Of a DNA stretch of 12,475 nt, positions 6,851 through 12,475 are shown piece by piece (position 1 is the first letter of the stretch; each line of letters opens with the position of its first letter). The notes below the pieces were generated by a model. The model had not been told where the DNA came from and searched no databases. It worked only from the letters and a program-made list of their open reading frames with translations. The DNA comes from CAZSGN01 sp964606415 (GTDB taxonomy: Bacteria > Bacteroidota > Bacteroidia > Bacteroidales > JBBRXJ01): contig CAZSGN010000064.1 in assembly GCA_964606415.1 (NCBI GenBank), positions 1 through 12,475 of the forward strand, written 5' to 3'. A program made the position numbers and the translations under genes.

Positions 6851-8305
6851 TTAATCATCAGAAAGATCATCCCACCACACACCATTTGTTAATTGAACAT
6901 CCGGAACATTCTCTGCATTTGTTGTCAGCTCATTTTGCGGATAAGGAAATCTTAATGGTGGCTCCCCCAAAAGATTAGTCAGATTCGGATAACCTGTCCG
7001 CCGCCATTCAGAATAAGCTTCGATAGCGCCATATGGCCAAAGAGCAATATATTTTTGTTTCATGATGTGGTATTGTTCAAGTTCATCCCCAGGAAAAACA
7101 TCATCACGCTGGTAATACTTTACTGCATCAGACGAGCTGACCCCGGCCTTTTCAACGGCAGCCATAACAGCCTTTTCATAGGCAAAATTAGCCAAAGAAA
7201 GATTTCCAAGCCTGGCTTCACATTCCGCTTCAATAAATTTAATTTCGGCATAAGTCAACATAGGCAAGGGTGCATTAGCATAAATGACCTCAGAAGAAGG
7301 CTTAGAAAAATTTAAACCCGTTGGATCTTCATCAGCACCTCCATTCTGCGCGGGAACAAAATCGGACCCGGCTGCGGTGAAATAAATTGAAATACGAGGA
7401 TCCTGCATGTCATTCATCAAATCATAAAGGGTTTTGCTAACAGAAAATTGCCCACGTTCAACCTGCTCTCTGTACCATGGATTCTGATGATCAACATCAT
7501 CAGACCCTCCCCAAAAATCAAAAGTCATATTCTCATCTGGTGATTTAAAAGAACTATCAATACATGCTAGAGCATCATTCGCGGTCCCGTCCGGGTCAAC
7601 ATTACTCAAACGATTAAACAACCTTGCTTTAAGTCCCCAGGCAGCTTTAACCCATAGCTCCATACTTCCTGCATATATTAAATCCTCAGCCCCAGGTTTC
7701 TCAATTGATTCTTTCCTGAGATTTTGAATAGCCTCATCGAGCATATCATGCATAGCCAAGTAAATAGATTGCTGAGAATCATATTCAGGCTTAATCGTAT
7801 TTTCAGCATCCAGGGCCTGGCTATATGGCACCTTGCCAAAAAGATCAGTAACTGTTGTCATGGTATAAGCAAATAACACCTGTGCTATTCCTACATATTT
7901 CCAGTTTCCTGCTTCCGCCCCCCCGGCAGAGCCTTTATCAATAATTGTCTGCAAATTTTGTAATACATTTGTATAAGCAGATTTCCATCCATTTTCAGCC
8001 AACTGGGAATTAATATTTGTTCGACGGTCTGCAGAACGCATATCCAGGTAAGTGCCGGACATTTGCTCCGAAAATATCGCTGAATACCAGGCTAATTCAT
8101 TACCATTGATATAATAGGGAGTTGCTGCAGTAACAGCAGGAATCAATTCCCGAACAGGAACATCTCCCGGTGCATTAGGGTTCGTATCAATTTCATTAAG
8201 TTTTTTCTCACTACAGGAAAAAAACAACACAAAACTCATTATTAAAGCAAACACACGAGAAAAAAGCCTGGAAATGCTACCTGGAAAAAAATATTTCAAT
8301 TCCAT
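6851..8305 (-). CDS. SusD/RagB-family outer-membrane lipoprotein (SusD-like_2 type)
   Basis: SusD proteins are surface lipoproteins that form a lid over the SusC channel and capture the nutrient. Residues 1-30 form a lipoprotein signal peptide with R13 and R17, a hydrophobic stretch (18-30), and the acylated cysteine at C31 (SC-SEKK). The family pattern EIDTNPN (38-44) follows directly. Also typical of the SusD-like_2 branch are VTDLFGKVPYSQAL (152-165), EWRRTGYP (433-440) and RFPYPQNE (452-459). The 484-residue length is normal for this branch. The ATG at 8305 is chosen because it supplies the basic n-region of the signal peptide; the ATG at residue 23 would leave only eight residues before the cysteine. 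The gene follows susC on the same strand but after 393 bp, much further than usual. The ligand cannot be predicted, since no degradative enzyme is adjacent. Confidence 0.93.
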   Translation of the reverse strand: MELKYFFPGSISRLFSRVFALIMSFVLFFSCSEKKLNEIDTNPNAPGDVPVRELIPAVTAATPYYINGNELAWYSAIFSEQMSGTYLDMRSADRRTNINSQLAENGWKSAYTNVLQNLQTIIDKGSAGGAEAGNWKYVGIAQVLFAYTMTTVTDLFGKVPYSQALDAENTIKPEYDSQQSIYLAMHDMLDEAIQNLRKESIEKPGAEDLIYAGSMELWVKAAWGLKARLFNRLSNVDPDGTANDALACIDSSFKSPDENMTFDFWGGSDDVDHQNPWYREQVERGQFSVSKTLYDLMNDMQDPRISIYFTAAGSDFVPAQNGGADEDPTGLNFSKPSSEVIYANAPLPMLTYAEIKFIEAECEARLGNLSLANFAYEKAVMAAVEKAGVSSSDAVKYYQRDDVFPGDELEQYHIMKQKYIALWPYGAIEAYSEWRRTGYPNLTNLLGEPPLRFPYPQNELTTNAENVPDVQLTNGVWWDDLSDD

Positions 8306-8698
8306 ACAAATATAATTTAGTCAATCGTTTGTAATTCAATTAAATACAGATCCATTTTTTTTGAGCGAACGCGGTATCTGTTGCCGGGCATCCACAAGAC
8401 AAACACACATCCTCCGGCGAACCCTCACTTTTTAATACCACTGTTTATATTAGCTTCGCTGAGCTCACCCCTAAAGGGGATTCGGTTCATACCCTTTTGT
8501 CTTAAATCAATTATTTCCCATTTTATAAGCCTTGTGGTGATTAATTTTTTAATTTTCAATTGTCAGCACCTGTCTCGCCATGATGATATATTTTTAACTT
8601 TAAAACGACAATCAGTTGCATGATAATCATTTTCATGTGTGATCCGTCAGCCTGCGAATCATGTCTCGGTTCATCGTTTCTATTATCATAATAAAAGA
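8306..8698 (-). other. Unusually long susC-susD gap, non-coding, with several inverted repeats
   Basis: No protein here looks real; the longest frame (plus strand, 8381-8623) has skewed composition and no family resemblance. Inverted repeats seen are TGATCCG (8640-8646) with CGAATCA (8655-8661), which forms a 7-bp stem in minus-strand RNA with one G-U pair; TTTTAA (8592-8597) with TTAAAA (8600-8605); GGTGATTAA (8536-8544) with TTAAT (8549-8553), and GGTG also with CACC (8567-8570); CCCCT (8468-8472) with AGGGG (8475-8479); and GCCGG with CCGGC near 8383-8418. In other SusC/SusD pairs the two genes are usually separated by a few tens of bases. The hairpins could set differential expression of susC and susD or process the message. 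This is inference. Confidence 0.5.
8307..8339 (-). promoter_or_regulatory. Possible susD-proximal promoter motif
   Basis: On the minus strand, TTG (8339-8337) is followed after 22 nt by TATATTTG (8314-8307), a perfect -7 octamer identical to the one upstream of susC. The -7 box ends only one base before the susD ATG, so a transcript started here would lack that ATG. Either this is a chance A/T-rich match or translation begins further in. Low confidence. Confidence 0.18.
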
Positions 8699-11600
8699 TT
8701 AAAAAGTCAGTTTAACCCCCCCACCAAAAGATCTTGTATTTGGCAAGGCAACATACTCAAGCCCGCCGGTAGCATTACCGGTAGAAGTGCTTGATTCAGG
8801 ATCAAAATTAGGAAATCTGGTAAGCAAAAACAGGTTTGACCCGGAAAAATACAAACTGGCAGATTCGGCTTTAACATTTCTCAACCATCTTTTCGGCAAC
8901 TGATATTCAAACCTTAAATTCCGCAGCCGTACAAAAGATGTCTCATAAATATATGCCTCTGCAATATTCCACAACACTTCATCATAATAAACCTTTCCTT
9001 TTTCTATAGCAACATCATTCTTTCCTTCGACCACCAGCTCACCCTCCTCATCCAAATACCCCTTCACCCCATTCAAAACAGAAGTTTCTCCCCTGTTTTC
9101 AGTTTTCGCTGACATTCCGTAAATATCCAGCAGGCTATTCAGCCCACTATGCATATAACCACCCTGTCGCCAATCTATTTGAAACATCAATGTCAATCTT
9201 TTATAGTTTAAGGTATTGATTAAAGACAATTCAAAATCAGGATTAACCTCAGCAAGCACTCCCTGTGGCTGATTATCAGCAAGTAAAGGCATCCCATAAA
9301 AAGGATTATCCGCTCCATTTATTTTTTCCCGGCTATCCATAACCTTATTCCCCTCATCGTCCCTGATAAATTTGGTTCCATAAATAACAGGATAAGCATA
9401 TCCTTCATAGCCAAAAGTACCGACAGACGTAAAATTACTTCCGACAGCAATCCGTTCAACCCCCTCTGACAAAGATTTGACCATGCTCATGGAAGAAGAA
9501 AAATTGGTAGTAATATCCCAGGAAAAATGCTTGCTTTTAATTGGCATCCCATTCAGAATAATCTCATGACCAATTGTTTGAAGCACCCCAGCGTTTCTGT
9601 ATTCAAATTCATACCCCGACGAAGCTGGTATAGGAACCCGGAAAATCTGATTCACAGAATTTGAAATATAAAAAGTATAGTCAATCCCCAATCTGTTCTT
9701 GAAAAAGCGCATGTCTATACCCGTTTCATAAGTCTGCGTATTAATTGGCTCTAAATCATCTGAATAAAGCGTTGAGGAATTCATAAAAGCCGTCTGATCA
9801 TTAAACGGGAACGAATAAAAAGAAGATAGTTGACCAGAAGAAAAGATCGCTCTGGAATAAAAATTCCGGGTTGCATATAAATCTCCGTCTTGACCAACCT
9901 GCGCATAAGAGAACCTTAGTTTTCCATAATCCAAAAACCACAAAGGTTCAAAGACAGGTATTTTGGTAAAAATAAACCCTGATCCTACAGAAGGATAAAG
10001 AAAAGAACGATTTTCGGGAGGCATATTCGAAACAATATCCATCCGGACAGAAGGTGTAAGAAAAAGCATATTTTTATAATCGATCGTCACCTCTGAGAAA
10101 TAAGCAAATCCACGTTTATGATAAAGGTTTTCCGATGCAACTTGATTGGCTGTTCCGTTTACGTTATCATAACCACCAATTTTAATTTCACTACCAATCG
10201 TCTCTATAATATTTTTCCGCCAATCATAAATTTCATTTCCCAGTCGGGCATCAACCCTTAGATCATCAGTAAAACGTTTAGTTGCAGTAAAAATTAAATT
10301 GGAATTAATGGAATTATAGACATAAAAAATATCATGCACTTCCCCACCATCCGGCAAATCTTTAATTCCCAAAAAAGGATACGCCCTGCCTGAACCAGAA
10401 CCAAGCTGCTGAACACTCTTATTTAGATTTGCAAAATGGTCAATTCCAACGCGATAGCTTACATTCAACCATTCCCATGGATCATAAGAAAAATGGACAT
10501 TCCCAAAAATACGGTCATTTTTTTCCTGGTACTTGTTATGTGCCAAAGACCAATAAGGATTATCCACAAGCCTTCTATAATGTCGCTGAATATAAGGATT
10601 ATCCTCAGTCTCATAAGGCTTATTGGTAAGATCATAACTACGGGGAGCCGGATAAAGCGAAAACAAGGGGTTAGCAGGATCATTTCCTGACGGGACTTTA
10701 TCAATTTTTAAATTGGTATAATTGGCTGAAACGCCAAGCGCCAGTTTATCGTTCAAATCAAAGAGGCCATTAAACTTCGTATTGTATTTATTCATTCCTG
10801 TCGTGGGAATAACCCCTGACTGGTTGGTTGATCCAAAACCCAATGAATAACTTCCAAGCTCACTGGCAGTAGAAATATTGACCGAATTTTTATAAGTATG
10901 GCCTGTTTGAAAGAAATCCCTTACATTGTCATAGACAGCGGGCGCATTAGAAGCACTGCCATAAATCGGGAAACTATCTATATTGGTGATATTCGACTGT
11001 GCCAACAATGCAAATTCTTCCTGTGATTGGTATGGCTGCAGTTTATTGATCTCAGGCCCCCACGAGTAAGGTGAATAGAGGTCCAGCTTACCGTTTTCCC
11101 CCTGGGCGTATTCATCCTGAAGATCGGGTAACCGCGAGATGACATCCGCCTGATAACTGGAATGAAAAGAAACAATGGTATTCTGTCCGGATTTCTTTGC
11201 CGCTGGCCCACTTTTAGTTGTAATAACAACCACACCATTAGAAGCCCTCAGTCCATATAATGCAGCAGCAGAAGGCCCTTTTAAAACATTAATTGAAGCA
11301 ATATCATCCGGATTAATATCCAGTGAGCGATCAGAAAAACCAGTACCTCCAGTACCTTTTTCAAACGGGGAGGAGGCTTCAACCGGCATCCCATCAATAA
11401 CATATAAAGGCTGGTTTCCAAATAAAAGCGAACTACTACCACGCACCAGTACCTGAGAAGAAGCGCCCGGCATGCCACTGGTTTGCTTAACCGTAACCCC
11501 CGCGATCTTCCCACGCAAAACCTTTGCCACATCTTGTTGTCCACTACTTTCAACTTCATCACCTTTCATATCCTGAGTAGCATAAGAAAGTGCTTTCTTA

Positions 11601-11956
11601 TCTCTTTTAATTCCCATGGCTGTAATCACAATTTCATCCAGCTCAGCAAGCTCAGGCACCATTGCAACATCAACCGTTTGCTGTTGATCAACAATCACTT
11701 CCCGGGATTGCATTCCAACAAAACTAAACATTAAAGTATCCCCGGGATGATCAATACGAATCGAATAAGCACCATTAAAATCGGTAATCGTTCCCCTGGT
11801 TGTTCCTTTAAGCATAACAGTCACACCTGGTAAAGGAGTTTCATCTTCGGCGTGCGTGACCACACCAGAGACCACTCTGTCCTGAGCAATGACTGGTTGG
11901 CAGCAAAACAGTAAACTAAATAAAACGAACAATGACATTTTAAAAAGAACAGACAT
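8699..11956 (-). CDS. SusC/RagA-family TonB-linked outer-membrane transporter
   Basis: SusC proteins are TonB-dependent beta-barrel channels that import oligosaccharides, peptides or other nutrients together with SusD. The 1085-residue product begins with a Sec signal peptide (about 1-24, ending VIA before QDR). It continues with a carboxypeptidase-regulatory-like domain (28-100) and a TonB-box region (about 107-113, DEIVITA). Next comes a plug domain (about 125-250) with LRGKIAGV (147-154), LYVIDGMPV (184-192), LKGPSAAALYG (225-235) and the SusC signature YGLRASNG (234-241). The rest is the barrel, ending in LTF with a terminal Phe as expected for BAM insertion. There is no N-terminal STN domain, so signalling through an anti-sigma factor is unlikely. 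The frame is intact throughout. A possible promoter lies about 250 bp upstream, implying a long leader. The substrate is unknown; family assignment is certain. Confidence 0.97.
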   Translation of the reverse strand: MSVLFKMSLFVLFSLLFCCQPVIAQDRVVSGVVTHAEDETPLPGVTVMLKGTTRGTITDFNGAYSIRIDHPGDTLMFSFVGMQSREVIVDQQQTVDVAMVPELAELDEIVITAMGIKRDKKALSYATQDMKGDEVESSGQQDVAKVLRGKIAGVTVKQTSGMPGASSQVLVRGSSSLLFGNQPLYVIDGMPVEASSPFEKGTGGTGFSDRSLDINPDDIASINVLKGPSAAALYGLRASNGVVVITTKSGPAAKKSGQNTIVSFHSSYQADVISRLPDLQDEYAQGENGKLDLYSPYSWGPEINKLQPYQSQEEFALLAQSNITNIDSFPIYGSASNAPAVYDNVRDFFQTGHTYKNSVNISTASELGSYSLGFGSTNQSGVIPTTGMNKYNTKFNGLFDLNDKLALGVSANYTNLKIDKVPSGNDPANPLFSLYPAPRSYDLTNKPYETEDNPYIQRHYRRLVDNPYWSLAHNKYQEKNDRIFGNVHFSYDPWEWLNVSYRVGIDHFANLNKSVQQLGSGSGRAYPFLGIKDLPDGGEVHDIFYVYNSINSNLIFTATKRFTDDLRVDARLGNEIYDWRKNIIETIGSEIKIGGYDNVNGTANQVASENLYHKRGFAYFSEVTIDYKNMLFLTPSVRMDIVSNMPPENRSFLYPSVGSGFIFTKIPVFEPLWFLDYGKLRFSYAQVGQDGDLYATRNFYSRAIFSSGQLSSFYSFPFNDQTAFMNSSTLYSDDLEPINTQTYETGIDMRFFKNRLGIDYTFYISNSVNQIFRVPIPASSGYEFEYRNAGVLQTIGHEIILNGMPIKSKHFSWDITTNFSSSMSMVKSLSEGVERIAVGSNFTSVGTFGYEGYAYPVIYGTKFIRDDEGNKVMDSREKINGADNPFYGMPLLADNQPQGVLAEVNPDFELSLINTLNYKRLTLMFQIDWRQGGYMHSGLNSLLDIYGMSAKTENRGETSVLNGVKGYLDEEGELVVEGKNDVAIEKGKVYYDEVLWNIAEAYIYETSFVRLRNLRFEYQLPKRWLRNVKAESASLYFSGSNLFLLTRFPNFDPESSTSTGNATGGLEYVALPNTRSFGGGVKLTF

Positions 11957-12406
11957 AACAAAAAAATAACAGCTTATAAGCCATAATTATTAAACAAAAA
12001 CCTTACAGGCTCTTTTTATAATAAATTATAACCAAAATTGAAGGATTCACCCAACACCATGGCCAATCAAAATCGGGGGTTTAGAAAATACAGGCCTTGC
12101 ATAAAAAACAGGTAAATGCCAATGTTTTCTAAAGCGATCCACCAGCTGATGACTAATATTAAAGCATATTTTCAATGTATTTAAATCACTCAATTTTAGG
12201 TAATAAATACAAATATATTGAATTATTTCTCACCAAAAAAAAATAGTCATTCTTTTAACTGAAGTTTCTCAATATAGGTTCTACCTCTAATTTAATGAAA
12301 GCTTGCAATTTGTTTATATGTAGGTAAAATATGGTTTAAGGTCGTTTATATGTTGTATTTTATGGAGATTGTTTGCCAAAAATGAGCAACTATATTGCAT
12401 CAATCT
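11957..12406. other. Intergenic region upstream of susC, no convincing gene
   Basis: Roughly 450 bp of A/T-rich DNA. Only tiny frames exist on the plus strand: 18 codons at 12059-12115, 22 codons at 12116-12184 in the same frame, and 11 codons at 12382-12417. None has recognisable homology or a distinctive start context. The region should carry the susC promoter and leader on the minus strand. On the plus strand it must also contain the start of whatever transcript ends at the terminator 12407-12437, if that transcript exists. No exact plus-strand TAnnTTTG box was found. Confidence 0.5.
12210..12237 (-). promoter_or_regulatory. Candidate susC promoter
   Basis: On the minus strand, TTTG (12237-12234) is followed by a 16-nt spacer and TATATTTG (12217-12210), an exact Bacteroidota -7 match. 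The spacer is slightly shorter than the usual 17-23 nt. Transcription would begin near 12203-12206, giving a 5' leader of about 250 nt before the susC ATG. Confidence 0.38.
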
Positions 12407-12437
12407 GGGCTGTTTGATGAAAACAGCCCTTTTTTTT
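12407..12437 (+). terminator. Rho-independent terminator, plus strand
   Basis: GGGCTGTTT (12407-12415) pairs perfectly with AAACAGCCC (12421-12429) around a 5-nt loop, followed at once by eight T residues (12430-12437). The T-run is only on the plus-strand side, so it is directional: reading leftward the hairpin is not followed by T's. No plus-strand gene precedes it in the window; the nearest gene on the left is susC, which runs the other way. Confidence 0.85.
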
Positions 12438-12475
12438 ATGATATTTATTTTCTGCTTGCTAACTACACCATTTAA

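Noticed and set aside
8381..8623. 80-residue plus-strand open frame inside the susC-susD gap
   Set aside because: It has no family resemblance, a skewed hydrophobic and Ser/Pro/His composition, and it runs across palindromes such as CCCCTAAAGGGG. It is better explained as a chance frame in non-coding DNA.
10429..10704. Overlapping 66-, 84- and 79-residue frames inside susC on both strands
   Set aside because: They lie within the intact susC barrel coding sequence and have no recognisable features.
12438..12475. Hydrophobic open frame (MIFIFCLLTTPF) running off the right edge
   Set aside because: Its ATG is directly next to the T-run of a strong terminator and only 12 codons are visible, which is not enough to call a gene.
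1..12475. CRISPR array, IS element, att site, tRNA or rRNA
   Set aside because: No regularly spaced repeats, transposase-like protein, cloverleaf sequence or rRNA-like conserved block was seen on either strand.

Overview
The window looks like chromosomal DNA of a Bacteroidota (Bacteroidetes) species, probably an anaerobe or facultative anaerobe. The evidence is a SusC/SusD outer-membrane pair, a DUF5606 gene (a family I know only from this phylum), the yajC-ybbR-coaE gene order common in Bacteroidota, A/T-rich spacers without Shine-Dalgarno sequences, and several octamers matching the Bacteroidota -7 promoter element TAnnTTTG. The flavin reductase-rubredoxin fusion points towards anaerobic or microaerobic life. 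No plasmid, phage, IS, CRISPR, rRNA or tRNA signature is visible.

Layout. (1) 16-1518, plus strand: mazG (house-cleaning NTP pyrophosphohydrolase), then after 6 bp a flavin reductase-rubredoxin fusion. (2) 1519-1679: a convergent spacer holding a large nested palindrome. (3) 6598 down to 1680, minus strand: a tight housekeeping cluster in the order yajC, YbbR-domain protein, coaE, TerB/J-domain protein, DUF5606 protein, M3 oligoendopeptidase. Spacings are small; ybbR and coaE overlap by ATGA. (4) 6599-6850: a spacer that must carry the 3' end of the susCD unit and a promoter for the yajC cluster. (5) 11956 down to 6851, minus strand: susC then susD, separated by an unusually long 393-bp gap. 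(6) 11957-12475: about 520 bp with no convincing gene, a candidate susC promoter, and a textbook plus-strand intrinsic terminator whose transcript is unaccounted for.

How the genes work together. SusC (TonB-dependent channel) and SusD (surface lipoprotein lid) form a nutrient importer. No glycosidase, peptidase, sulfatase, sigma/anti-sigma pair or hybrid two-component regulator lies beside them here, so the substrate cannot be inferred. The yajC cluster groups membrane and envelope functions (Sec accessory protein, YbbR protein, membrane-anchored J-protein) with CoA synthesis and cytosolic peptide turnover. MazG and the rubredoxin fusion may contribute to nucleotide clean-up and redox defence respectively.

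I found no convincing new multi-gene system. The points most worth a second look are non-coding: the orphan plus-strand terminator divergent from susC, the structured susC-susD gap, and the nested palindrome at 1533-1637. Promoter calls rest on consensus matching by eye and are low confidence.
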